Assembly (NCBI GenBank): GCA_947479915.1
Contig: CANKAU010000003.1
Coordinates: forward strand, 62,001 to 126,000
Direction of reading: 5' to 3'
Length of the DNA stretch: 64,000 nt
From: Chloroflexota bacterium
GTDB lineage: Bacteria > Chloroflexota > Dehalococcoidia > UBA2979
Of the stretch, positions 34,617-42,868 are shown piece after piece (position 1 is the stretch's first letter; the number at the start of each line of letters is the position of its first letter). The translations under genes and the position numbers were made by a program. Under the pieces are notes generated by a model that made no database searches, was not told where the DNA came from, and saw nothing but the letters and a program-made list of their open reading frames with translations.

Positions 34617-35260
34617 ACGTACGACTGCTTCCCGCTCGTCCCCCTGCCGCCGCGATCGACCCGATCGTGCGCGTCCTCGCGTCCCTGGGCATCGGCCCGG
34701 CGGCGCTGACGACTGCGGGGCTCATCGGCAACGTCTTCGCCGCCGCGCTGATCGTGGACGGCTCGCTGCTCGCCGGCGGCTTCGTGCTGCTCCTCGCGAG
34801 CGCGCTCGACATGCTCGACGGCGCGCTGGCACGCGCCACCGGCAGCGCCTCACGCTTCGGCGCAATGTTCGACTCCGTCCTCGATCGCTTCTCGGAGGCG
34901 GTCGTGCTGTTTGGCATCGCCTGGTACGCCATCGAGTCCGGCAACCGCGAACAGGCGCTGCTCGCGTTCGCCGCCGTCGTCGGTTCGCTGATGGTGTCCT
35001 ACGTCCGCGCGCGCGCCGAGGGATTGAACCTGCAACTCCGCGACGGCATCTTCACCCGCGCCGAGCGAGTGGTTCTGACCGGCGCGATGCTCATCCTCGG
35101 CTACGTCACGATCGGCCTGTGGATCCTCGCGACGCTATCGCTGTTCACCGCGTTCCAGCGGCTGTGGATCGCGAGCCGCATGCTGCTCGCCGCCGACGCA
35201 CCGCCGCGGCCGATGCGCGTGAGCGCGCCGAAGACCGCCAAGCCCGAGCCGCGCCGGTGA
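34613..35260 (+). CDS. CDP-alcohol phosphatidyltransferase, PI-phosphate synthase-like
   Basis: A 215-residue integral membrane enzyme with about six helices. It has the complete CDP-alcohol transferase signature D-x2-D-G-x2-A-R-x8-G-x3-D-x3-D at residues 66-91 (DMLDGALAR...G...D...D), so it is catalytically intact. Operon context with ino1 suggests it joins CDP-diacylglycerol (from CdsA at 9029) to inositol 1-phosphate, giving phosphatidylinositol phosphate as in mycobacterial PgsA1; phosphatidylglycerophosphate synthesis is the alternative. ATG overlaps the upstream stop. Confidence 0.85.
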   Translation: MNVRLLPARPPAAAIDPIVRVLASLGIGPAALTTAGLIGNVFAAALIVDGSLLAGGFVLLLASALDMLDGALARATGSASRFGAMFDSVLDRFSEAVVLFGIAWYAIESGNREQALLAFAAVVGSLMVSYVRARAEGLNLQLRDGIFTRAERVVLTGAMLILGYVTIGLWILATLSLFTAFQRLWIASRMLLAADAPPRPMRVSAPKTAKPEPRR

Positions 35261-36087
35261 CGTCCATGTCCGGCCCCCTCCCTCGCGAAGCCGAGGTCGA
35301 GGTGATGCAGTTCTTCGCGGAGCGCCTCGCGCGGCCCGTGAGCATCGATGTCTGGACGCGCCGCGGCACCGGCCTCGTGCTCCCCGACCGCGACACCTCC
35401 GCGCACGACGACGAGCAACTGGCACTGATGCGCCAGTTCGTGCGCCTGACGCCCGCGCTCACCGTCACCCCGTACGACATCGAGAAGCACGGCGACCGCG
35501 CCGCCGAGGCGCGCATCGACCTGACGCCGACCACGGTGATGCGGTGTGCGGGACGATCGGTGCAGTACGTGGGCATGGCGGGGGGGATGCTGTTCCCCGC
35601 GTTCCTCGACGTCATGTCCTACCTGTCGGTTGGCACGACGCCGCTGGACGACAGCTCCCGCGAGGTCCTCGCGACGCTGCGCGACCCGGTGCAGCTCGAG
35701 CTTCTGGTGGCGCCGTACGACAACTACTCCGGGCACCTGATGCGCCTCGCGTCCGCGCTCGCCGTGGAGTGCCGCGCGATCCGGCTACGCATCGTCGATG
35801 CGACCGAGTACCCGATCTTCGCCTCGCTGCGCGGGGTGAGCGGCGTGCCGGTGCTGTCGATCGACGGGCAGCGGTTCGTGGGCGTGTGGGATGAGACCGA
35901 GCTGGTCGAGCAGATCCGCCGGATCGCCACCGGCAACACCGAGGCAGTGATCCGCAGCGCGGTCTACGCCGTCCCGTTCATCACCGAGGCCGACGCCCGC
36001 GCGATGGAAGCGGAGAGTGCCGCCGAGGTCGCAGGCGCCATGGCGCCGTCGCCCTCGGGCGGCCTGTACATCCCCGGGCGCGACTAG
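35257..36087 (+). CDS. Tandem thioredoxin-fold (PDO/glutaredoxin-like) protein without redox cysteines
   Basis: About 276 residues in two thioredoxin-like halves, as in archaeal protein disulfide oxidoreductase. The second half has LLVAPYDNYSGHLMRLASALA near residue 148, where functional members have CPYC, and SGVPVLSIDGQRFVG near 193 with the cis-proline loop. Neither CxxC is present; cysteines occur only in RCAGR and VECRA, away from the active-site positions. Redox activity is therefore unlikely; a binding or scaffold role is possible. GTG start overlaps the preceding stop (GTGA); ATG at 35266 is an alternative. Last gene of the inositol-lipid operon. Confidence 0.7.
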   Translation: MTSMSGPLPREAEVEVMQFFAERLARPVSIDVWTRRGTGLVLPDRDTSAHDDEQLALMRQFVRLTPALTVTPYDIEKHGDRAAEARIDLTPTTVMRCAGRSVQYVGMAGGMLFPAFLDVMSYLSVGTTPLDDSSREVLATLRDPVQLELLVAPYDNYSGHLMRLASALAVECRAIRLRIVDATEYPIFASLRGVSGVPVLSIDGQRFVGVWDETELVEQIRRIATGNTEAVIRSAVYAVPFITEADARAMEAESAAEVAGAMAPSPSGGLYIPGRD

Positions 36088-36117
36088 CGCCGTCCCCCGG
36101 CGGGCCTGCCTGCTCGG

Positions 36118-37488
36118 CTAGGCCTTCTTCCTCGACAGCCGCAGCGCGAAGAACGCCAGCGCCGCCGCAACGACAACCGCCCCGCCACCGACGGCGATCG
36201 CCGTCGTCGAGGAGACCGCGGGGCCGCCAGCCTGCGCCCCGGCTGCGCCGCCAGCGGTGTTCTCGGCCGAGGTGACGGAGGTCGGGATGCCCAGCGGCTG
36301 CTGGGTCGCCTGCGCCCCGGCGATGCTCGTGGCCTTCGGCACGGGCGGGAAGTCGATGGCCTTCAGCCCAACGCTCTTGCGCCACGCGTTGTAGAGACCG
36401 TCCTGGTCGACGCCGATGTTCTTCTCGAGCGCCTCGTCGATCGGGGCGCCGTCCTTCACGGACTTGAAGATCGCGGCGAACTTGTCCTTGCCGTAGGTGT
36501 CGACCATGAACTTCACGGTCGACCACGACTGGCCGTAGAAGATGTCCACCTGGCCGGGCTGGTTCGTCGGCGCCGCCATGGAGCGCAGGCGCGTCGTGCC
36601 GTCCGCCTTGATCGCGCGCTCGATGGCCGGGCGGTACCCGCCCGGGTCCTTCTGTGCGTAGACCGCCGTCCCCTCGTCGATCCACGACGGGAGCGAGGTG
36701 AAGGGGCCGTCGCCCGCGACCTTCGTGACGATGTGTCCGGCCTCGTGGCGCGCGACGTCCTCGAACCCTCCGAGCGGGTCGTAGATGTGCAGCACGTCCG
36801 GGGAGACGCGGGAGCCGCCCGTGATCACCTGCTGATCGAAGGTGGCGGCGCGGGAGCGCTGCGCGGCCTTCGCGTCATTCGTGTTGCGCCACACCACGAC
36901 CCGCACGTCGTAGGGCACCTTCACCTTCAGCAGCGTCTCGTTATCGGCGATCGATGCGACGGTGGCGTTGAGCGCGACGTCCGCGTTCGCCTCGTTGCCG
37001 CCGTACCAGTACACGCTGACCTGACCGCGCTTCTTCGACTGCCACTGGTAGCGGCCATCGAGGAACGTCATCGTCGCCTCGGGGGTGGTGACGCTGGCGC
37101 CGTTCTTGTCGGTGACGGTCCACGCGTAGGTGATCTGCGTGCCGGTGGGGATGTAGCGCTCGTTGGTGTTCGTCTGGAGCGTGACGGAGGCGTCCACGGT
37201 CCGCCCGCTGACCTCGGCGCGGAGCGAGCCGCCGACGTTGCCGTCCGGGCTCAGCACCTTGTAGTTCACGATTGCAGAGGCGATGTCGGCGTCACCCGTC
37301 GCGCGCACCTTGAAGGTGATCGAGGCGGGATCAGGCGTCTCGACCGTAGCGTTGGTCGCCTGCGGTGCGGCGTGCGCCACGCCCGGCTGCACCATCAGGA
37401 ACGACAACGCTCCGATGAGGGCAACCGCCCCCGGGCCGAGCCCTCGAAACGCGTGCCGGAAGAACCCCGCGCGAGCACCCTCGATCAT
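36118..37488 (-). CDS. Secreted, membrane-anchored gluzincin-like metallopeptidase (peptidase MA-like)
   Basis: A 456-residue exported protein: signal peptide (about 20-41, ending AHAAP), a beta-rich N-terminal domain (about 45-145), then a zinc peptidase domain with RHEAGH (zinc ligands H248 and H252, catalytic E249) and the third ligand in WIDEGTAVY (E272). A Gly/Ala linker and a C-terminal membrane helix ending in basic RLSRKKA follow. Such peptidase MA-like proteins are common in Chloroflexota and Actinobacteria; substrates are unknown. Its ATG overlaps the prfB stop (ATGA), so it is translated from the prfB message. Confidence 0.82.
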   Translation of the reverse strand: MIEGARAGFFRHAFRGLGPGAVALIGALSFLMVQPGVAHAAPQATNATVETPDPASITFKVRATGDADIASAIVNYKVLSPDGNVGGSLRAEVSGRTVDASVTLQTNTNERYIPTGTQITYAWTVTDKNGASVTTPEATMTFLDGRYQWQSKKRGQVSVYWYGGNEANADVALNATVASIADNETLLKVKVPYDVRVVVWRNTNDAKAAQRSRAATFDQQVITGGSRVSPDVLHIYDPLGGFEDVARHEAGHIVTKVAGDGPFTSLPSWIDEGTAVYAQKDPGGYRPAIERAIKADGTTRLRSMAAPTNQPGQVDIFYGQSWSTVKFMVDTYGKDKFAAIFKSVKDGAPIDEALEKNIGVDQDGLYNAWRKSVGLKAIDFPPVPKATSIAGAQATQQPLGIPTSVTSAENTAGGAAGAQAGGPAVSSTTAIAVGGGAVVVAAALAFFALRLSRKKA

Positions 37489-38616
37489 GACGCTACCTCT
37501 CCGCCGTCCACGCCGACCTGCTCACGCAGGTACGCCGTGACGAACTCGTCGATCGCGCCGTCCAGCACGGCGCCTGTGTCGCTGGTCTCCACGTTGGTGC
37601 GGAGGTCCTTCACCATCTTGTACGGGTGCAGGACGTAGGAGCGGATCTGGCTCCCCCACCCCGCGTCCACGTGCACCCCGCGGATCTTCGCCCGCTCGAT
37701 CTCACGCTTCTCGATCTCCATCTCCAGGAGTCTCGAATGGAGTACGAGCATCGCGCTCTCGCGGTTTCGATTCTGTGAACGTTCATTCTGGCAGGTCACC
37801 ATGATCCCCGTGGGGATATGGAGGATGCGGACCGCCGTGTCGTTCTTCTGGACGTTCTGACCGCCGTGGCCGCTGGCCCGGTAGGTGTCGATACGCAGGT
37901 CGTCCGGGTCGATGTCGACCGTCACGTCGCCCTGCTCCGCCTCGGGCATCACCTCGACCAGCGCGAACGTGGTGTGCCGCGAGTGCGACGAGTCGAACGG
38001 CGAGATCCGCACGAGGCGATGCGTGCCGCGCTCGGAGCGCAGCAGCCCGTAGGCGTTCTCGCCCTCGATTCGCACCTCGACGGACTTGACGCCAGCCTCG
38101 TCGCCGGGGCTGAGGGACAGGATGTCGGACTTGAACTTGTGAGACTCCGCCCAGCGCAGGTACATGCGCAGCAGCATCTCGGTCCAGTCCTGGGCCTCCG
38201 TACCGCCCTCCCGGGCATGGATCGAGATGAGCGCGTTCCGCTGGTCGTACGGACCGCTCAGGGTGAGCGCGATCTCGAGCGCCTCGTACTCCCGCTCGAG
38301 GGCACTGAGGTCGCGCTCGATGTCCTCGGTGAGCCCGGCGCGCTCCTCCTCGGTCGCCTCGGCGGCAAGCTCCAGCAGAGCCTGCACGTCGGCGGAGTGC
38401 GCCTCCAGGTTCTGCCAGGTGGTGAGGAGGCCCTCCAGCCGGGCGACACCACGCATGACGCGCTGGGCATTGGCCCGGTCGTCCCAGAGGTCGGACGCCT
38501 GTGCGGCGTCGCGGAGGAGGTTTAGTTCGTGCTGTTTTGCGGGCAGGTCAAAGTCGCACCTGAATGTCCCGCACGCGCTCAAGGAGCTCGGCGACTCGTT
38601 GTTCCCATTCGTTCAT
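37485..38616 (-). CDS. prfB: Peptide chain release factor 2, with programmed +1 frameshift
   Basis: Recognises UGA and UAA stops and triggers peptide release. The gene starts at ATG 38616, runs 22 codons to an in-frame TGA (38550-38548), then continues in the +1 frame to 37485, giving 376 residues. The junction is CTT TGA C, the universal RF2 recoding site, with an SD-like AGGTG just upstream. Later features confirm RF2: SPF codon-recognition tripeptide in RISPFDSSHSRHTTF and the GGQ catalytic motif in ASGHGGQNVQKN. The coordinates include both frames. Followed by the overlapping peptidase gene; folD lies 75 bases upstream. Confidence 0.96.
38547..38562 (-). promoter_or_regulatory. RF2 recoding site (+1 frameshift signal)
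   Basis: Minus-strand AGGTG CGA CTT TGA C. The ribosome stalls at the TGA when RF2 is scarce, slips on CTT to TTT, and continues in the +1 frame. AGGTG takes the place of the E. coli AGGGGG stimulator, three bases before CTT. Confidence 0.93.
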
Positions 38617-38655
38617 GCCCCCATGTTCGCACGGCGCGCCGAGGGACGCGAGGTC

Positions 38656-38676
38656 GGGGGCCGGGGGCCGGGGGCC
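38656..38676. repeat. Short tandem repeat GGGGGCC x3
   Basis: Three perfect head-to-tail copies of a 7-base unit in the gap between folD and prfB. Only its low complexity is notable; slippage or G-rich structure is possible, and no function is implied. Confidence 0.8.
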
Positions 38677-38691
38677 GAGGAGCGGAGCCGG

Positions 38692-39570
38692 CTACAGCCC
38701 CTTCGCGGCGGCGAGGGTGTTCACGATGAGCATGGCGATGGTCATGGGGCCGACGCCGCCGGGGACGGGCGTGATCGCCGAGGCGACGGCGCTCACGCCC
38801 TCGAAGTCCACGTCGCCGACGAGGCGCTTGCCGGACTTGCGGCTCGCGTCGTCGATCTGGTTGATGCCGACGTCAATGACGACCGCACCGGGCTTCACCA
38901 TGTCCGCGGTGATCGCGCGGGGGCGGCCCATCGCCGCCACGAGGATGTCCGCCTCGCGGGTAACGGCGCCGAGGTCACGCGTGCCGGTGTGCGCCAGCGT
39001 GACCGTGGCGTTCGCGCCGGGCGCCTTGTTCGCCAGCAGCATCGCCAGCGGCCGACCGACGAGCACGGAGCGGCCCACGATGACCACGCGCTGGCCTTCC
39101 GGGTCGATGCCCTCGCGGCGGAGCATCTCCAGCACTCCCGACGGGGTCGCAGGGGCGAAGGCAGGCACGCCCTGCAGCAGCAGGCCAAGGCTGGTCGGCG
39201 AGAGGCCGTCCACGTCCTTCTTCGGGCTGAGCGCGCTCATCACGGCCAGCTCGTCGAGGTGCTGCGGCAGGGGCATCTGCACGAGGATACCGGAGACGCT
39301 CGGGTCGGCGTTCAGGCGGGCGACCTCGTCCAGCAGCTCCTGCTGCGTGAGGGTGGCGGGGCGCTGGATGGTCTCGGAGGTCATCCCGGCCTCCTCGCAC
39401 GCGCGGCCCTTGTTGCGCACGTAGACGTGCGAGGCGGGGTCGTCCCCGACGAGGATCACCGACAGGTGCGGCCGACGACCGCCGGCGGCGATGTGCGCCT
39501 CGACCTGCCGCGCCACGTCGGCGCGGACGGCGGCGGCAATCGCGGTGCCATCGATGATGCGTGCGGTCAC
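38692..39570 (-). CDS. folD: Bifunctional methylenetetrahydrofolate dehydrogenase/cyclohydrolase FolD
   Basis: Interconverts 5,10-methylene-, methenyl- and 10-formyl-tetrahydrofolate. The 292-residue protein has HVYVRNKGRACEEAGM (catalytic Tyr-x3-Lys) near residue 48, GILVQMPLPQHLD near 93, PKKDVDGLSP near 120, GRSVLVGRPLAMLL (NADP) near 168 and a C-terminal TPVPGGVGPMTIAMLI. The start is a GTG with GCGAGGAGC upstream; no ATG is nearby. Same strand as prfB but with a 75-base gap containing a GGGGGCC repeat. Confidence 0.96.
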   Translation of the reverse strand: MTARIIDGTAIAAAVRADVARQVEAHIAAGGRRPHLSVILVGDDPASHVYVRNKGRACEEAGMTSETIQRPATLTQQELLDEVARLNADPSVSGILVQMPLPQHLDELAVMSALSPKKDVDGLSPTSLGLLLQGVPAFAPATPSGVLEMLRREGIDPEGQRVVIVGRSVLVGRPLAMLLANKAPGANATVTLAHTGTRDLGAVTREADILVAAMGRPRAITADMVKPGAVVIDVGINQIDDASRKSGKRLVGDVDFEGVSAVASAITPVPGGVGPMTIAMLIVNTLAAAKGL

Positions 39571-39624
39571 GGGGATGCTCCTCGCCAGTCGTGCGGGTGG
39601 GTGCCGGAAGGGGGTCGGGAGGCG

Positions 39625-39630
39625 AGTATA
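39625..39630 (-). promoter_or_regulatory. Possible -10 of folD
   Basis: Minus-strand TATACT, 54 bases before the folD GTG, in the divergent folD/acpS gap. No good -35 is seen at 17-18 bases. Confidence 0.35.
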
Positions 39631-39645
39631 GGCATGGCTTCGTGC

Positions 39646-39651
39646 TAGATT
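39646..39651 (+). promoter_or_regulatory. Possible -10 of acpS
   Basis: TAGATT, 39 bases before the acpS ATG, back-to-back with the folD -10. No clear -35; the two divergent promoters would overlap and could compete. Confidence 0.35.
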
Positions 39652-39690
39652 CCGCGAGCGCCCGCCTCGGACAGGCGGTGAAGGGGCCGC

Positions 39691-40164
39691 ATGACCAGCC
39701 ACGCCGTGGGCATTGATGTGATCGAGACCGATCGGGTCGCGTCGGTGCTGTCGAAGCACCCGGAGCGCTTCCTGTCGCGCGTGTTCACGCCCGCGGAGGT
39801 CGCATTCTGCCGCGGCCGCGTGCCAGAGCTCGCCGCTCGCTTCGCCGCCAAGGAAGCGATGATGAAGGCGCTCGGCACCGGGGCGCGCTCCGTCGCGTGG
39901 CGCGACATCGAAGTGCTCCCCGACCGTCGAGGCAAGCCCGTCGTCTACCTGTACGGCGGGGCGAAGCGGCGCGCGGCGGTGATCGGGCTGGACGCGATCG
40001 ACATCTCTCTGACCCACCTGCAGGGCATCTCCATGGCGGTGGTCGTCGCGACGCAGGAGATCCTCGAGGAGGACCACACGGCGGGCCGTGCGCGGCTCAT
40101 CGAGCGGCTGCAGGCGCGCGGGCTGCTGGGCGAGGACGAGCAGAACCCGGACGAGGCGTTCTAG
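39691..40164 (+). CDS. acpS: Holo-[acyl-carrier-protein] synthase AcpS
   Basis: Transfers 4'-phosphopantetheine from CoA to acyl carrier protein. The 157-residue protein shows the magnesium-binding GIDVIETDRV near residue 7 and FAAKEAMMKALGTG near residue 51, both diagnostic of AcpS-type transferases. About 30 extra C-terminal residues, charged and helical, exceed the usual 120-130. The ATG has a GTGAAGGGG ribosome site. Its stop shares a base with the next start (TAGTG), and fatty-acid genes fabD and fabF follow, so activation of ACP and chain synthesis are linked in one region. Confidence 0.93.
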   Translation: MTSHAVGIDVIETDRVASVLSKHPERFLSRVFTPAEVAFCRGRVPELAARFAAKEAMMKALGTGARSVAWRDIEVLPDRRGKPVVYLYGGAKRRAAVIGLDAIDISLTHLQGISMAVVVATQEILEEDHTAGRARLIERLQARGLLGEDEQNPDEAF

Positions 40165-41828
40165 TGGCCAAGCTCGTCACCACCGCCCAGATGCGCGCCC
40201 TCGAGGCTGCCGCGGTCGCCGCGGGCGTCTCCGAGCGCGAGCTGATGGCGCAGGCGGGCCTCGCGGCGGCGCAGGAAGCATGGATGGCAATCGGCGCGCT
40301 CGAGGGTGCCGAGGCGCTCGTGCTCTGCGGGCCCGGCAACAACGGAGGCGACGGACTCGTCGCGGCGCGACACCTGCACGAGTGGGGCGCCGAGGTACAC
40401 GTCTACCTGCTGCGCGCCCGCCCCGCCGGCGACCCCGAGTGGTCCGCCGTGGTCGAGGCCGGCATCGGCGCAACGACCGTCGCGGAAGACTCCGGGTTCG
40501 CGTTTCTTGAGCAGCAGCTCTCGGGCGCCACCGTCGTCCTCGACGCGCTGTTCGGCACCGGGTTCACCCCGCGCGAACGCCCAATCGTGGGCGACGCGGC
40601 CGAGATTCTCATCCGCCTGGTCGCGGCACGAGAGGCGGTGCCGCCCGTGCAGTTGATCGCCCTCGACCTGCCGAGCGGTGTGGACGCGGACACGGGGTTC
40701 TCCGATCCACTGACCGTGGCCGCCGACGCGACGGTGACCTTCGGCTACGCCAAGACGGGGCTGTACTCGATGCCCGGGCGGCGCTTCGCCGGCGACATCC
40801 TGCCGGTCGCCATCGGCCTGGCGCCGGACGCCGCCGAGGGACTGCCGTTCGAGGAGCTGCGCATGCGCGACGTGCGCGCCCGGATGCCGGCGCGCTCCGA
40901 GGACGGGCACAAGGGGAGCTTCGGCACGGTGGTGATCGCCGCCGGGTCCCGGCGCTTCCCGGGAGCCGCCCGCCTCTCGGCCGAGGCTGCCGCCCGCTCG
41001 GGTGCCGGCCTCGTGACCCTCGCCGCGCCCGAGGTGATCCAGCCGCTGCTCACGAGCCTCGCAGACGCCACGCACGAGCCGCTCCCCTCCACTGATGGCA
41101 CGTTGGACGGCGACGCCGCGCGGGCCCTGCTCCGGGCCATCCGAGGCGGCCGCGCGCGCGCGCTCCTGGTCGGCCCGGGCCTCGACCTCACCGCCGCGAC
41201 CGAGGCATTCGTGACGCAGCTGCTGGCGGGCCTCGACGAGGTGGGCGGCCTCAACGCTGTCGTGCTCGACGCCGACGCCCTGAACGCGCTGGCGCGGCTA
41301 CCGGGCTGGCACGAGCGCCTCGCACTGCCGCGCATCCTGACGCCGCACCCCGCTGAGATGGGCCGCCTGATCGGCGTGTCGTCCGAGGACGTCCAGGCGG
41401 CGCGGCTCACCGTGGCGTGCCGTTATGCAAAGCTCACCGGCAGCATCGTCGTCCTGAAGGGTGCCTGCACCATCGTGGCGCACCCGGACGGGCGCGCCCG
41501 GCTGTCCGAGGTCGCGACCTCAGCGCTCGCCCACGCGGGCACCGGCGACGTCCTCGCGGGCCTGATCGCCGGGTTCGTGGCGCAGGGCCTCGATCCGTTC
41601 GACGCTGCGTCGGCGGGCGTGGCGGTGCACGCGGAATGCGGCCGGCAGGCCGCGTCGAGCATCGGTGCTGCCTCGACGCTGGCGAGCGACCTCCTGCGAC
41701 TGTTGCCCGCCGTCCGGCGCGCTGTGGACCCGGCGGGGCCGGGTCTGCACGCACTCGGCACGGGCGGAGACCGCGGCGATGCAGGATTGACGCAGGGGTC
41801 GAAATGGTACAATCACGAGAACGGATGA
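40164..41828 (+). CDS. nnrD: Bifunctional NAD(P)HX epimerase/ADP-dependent dehydratase
   Basis: Repairs hydrated NADH/NADPH. The 554-residue protein fuses an N-terminal YjeF_N epimerase (about 1-215, LVLCGPGNNGGDGLVAARHL near 55; DLPSGVDADTG near 170) to a C-terminal ribokinase-like dehydratase (about 240-520, GHKGSFGTVVIAAGS near 250; ILTPHPAEMGRL near 393; ALAHAGTGDVLAGLIAGF near 455). The GTG start overlaps the acpS stop, as in other genomes where acpS and this gene pair. The last 30 residues are variable and contain the fabD promoter in their DNA. Confidence 0.94.
   Translation: MAKLVTTAQMRALEAAAVAAGVSERELMAQAGLAAAQEAWMAIGALEGAEALVLCGPGNNGGDGLVAARHLHEWGAEVHVYLLRARPAGDPEWSAVVEAGIGATTVAEDSGFAFLEQQLSGATVVLDALFGTGFTPRERPIVGDAAEILIRLVAAREAVPPVQLIALDLPSGVDADTGFSDPLTVAADATVTFGYAKTGLYSMPGRRFAGDILPVAIGLAPDAAEGLPFEELRMRDVRARMPARSEDGHKGSFGTVVIAAGSRRFPGAARLSAEAAARSGAGLVTLAAPEVIQPLLTSLADATHEPLPSTDGTLDGDAARALLRAIRGGRARALLVGPGLDLTAATEAFVTQLLAGLDEVGGLNAVVLDADALNALARLPGWHERLALPRILTPHPAEMGRLIGVSSEDVQAARLTVACRYAKLTGSIVVLKGACTIVAHPDGRARLSEVATSALAHAGTGDVLAGLIAGFVAQGLDPFDAASAGVAVHAECGRQAASSIGAASTLASDLLRLLPAVRRAVDPAGPGLHALGTGGDRGDAGLTQGSKWYNHENG
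41787..41813 (+). promoter_or_regulatory. Predicted fabD promoter with extended -10
   Basis: TTGACG (41787-41792), 15 bases, TACAAT (41808-41813), with TG one base before the -10 forming an extended -10 (TGGTACAAT). It lies inside the 3' end of nnrD and 50 bases before the fabD ATG, so the fabD-fabF-fabF genes can be transcribed separately. Confidence 0.5.
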
Positions 41829-41862
41829 TCCGGCTGTGCAGCCGCCTCCGGGGAGGTGCCGC

Positions 41863-42864
41863 ATGACCGACGCCACCGCATCGTCCGACTCTACCGACCC
41901 CATCGCCATCGTCTTCCCGGGCCAGGGCTCGCAGGCGCCCGGCATGGGCAAGCTCGTCTACGACAACTCGCCGGCCGCCCGCCTCACCTTCGAGGAAGCC
42001 AGCGACGTCACCGGGATGGACCTCGCGAAGATCTGCTTCGAGAGTACCGAGGACGATCTCGCGACCACCCACAACACCCAGCCGGCCGTCCTGACGACCT
42101 CGATCGCGATCATCCGCGCGATGCGCGAGAAGCTCGCCGAGGTGGGGGAGACGGTGCGTCCTCGACTGTTCGGGGGGCATTCGCAGGGGCTGTTCAGCGC
42201 CGCCGTCGCCGCCAGCGCGCTGTCGTTCAAGGACGGGCTGCTGCTCATGATCGAGCGCGGCCGTCTGATGGGTGAGTTCAACACCCGACGTCCCGTGGGC
42301 ATGGCCGCCATCCTCGGCCTGACCGCGGACGCGGTGCGCGAGGTCTGTGACCGCGCCACGACGGGCGACGACTCCCGCGTCGACGTGGCGAACTACAATG
42401 ACGAGACGCAGATCGTGATCAGCGGGGACGCCTCGGCGCTGGAGCGGGCGATGGAGCTCGCGAAGGAGGCCAAGGGCAAGGCGATCCGTCTAAAGCTGAA
42501 GGTCTCCAGCCACACCCCACTGCATATCGAACAGGCCGCCGAGTTCGCCGGCATCATGCGCGACATCCCGATCGGCGCGCCGGACCGTCCGATCGTCTCC
42601 AACATCACCGCGGAGCTGCTCCGCACCGGGGCTGAGATCCGTGCCGAGTTCGAGGCGCAGCTCCGCTCGCCCGTGCTGTGGGCGGAGAACGTCAGGCGCA
42701 TGACGCGCGAGGGCGTGGACCTGCTGATCGAGGTCGGCCCCGGCCACGTGCTCGCCGGCATGGCGAAGCGCATCTCGAAGGAGTTGACCGTGGTCTCGCT
42801 GGACGACGCGCGCGAAGCGCCCATCCCGATCTCGATCCTCCCCGTCCGAAACCCGGCGCAGTAA
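41863..42864 (+). CDS. fabD: Malonyl-CoA:ACP transacylase FabD
   Basis: Loads malonyl groups on ACP for fatty-acid elongation. The 333-residue protein has VFPGQGSQAPGMG near residue 17, the nucleophile in GHSQGL (S107), VANYNDETQIVISG near 178, and the second catalytic His within VSSHTPLH near 212. GGGGAGGTG lies five bases before the ATG. The first 12 residues are Ser/Thr/Asp-rich and not conserved. It is followed after four bases by fabF. No acpP gene is adjacent. Confidence 0.95.
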   Translation: MTDATASSDSTDPIAIVFPGQGSQAPGMGKLVYDNSPAARLTFEEASDVTGMDLAKICFESTEDDLATTHNTQPAVLTTSIAIIRAMREKLAEVGETVRPRLFGGHSQGLFSAAVAASALSFKDGLLLMIERGRLMGEFNTRRPVGMAAILGLTADAVREVCDRATTGDDSRVDVANYNDETQIVISGDASALERAMELAKEAKGKAIRLKLKVSSHTPLHIEQAAEFAGIMRDIPIGAPDRPIVSNITAELLRTGAEIRAEFEAQLRSPVLWAENVRRMTREGVDLLIEVGPGHVLAGMAKRISKELTVVSLDDAREAPIPISILPVRNPAQ

Positions 42865-42868
42865 CCCG

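Noticed and set aside
38656-38676. GGGGGCC x3 as a regulatory or CRISPR-like repeat
   Set aside because: Only three short contiguous copies with no spacers; simple-sequence slippage explains it.
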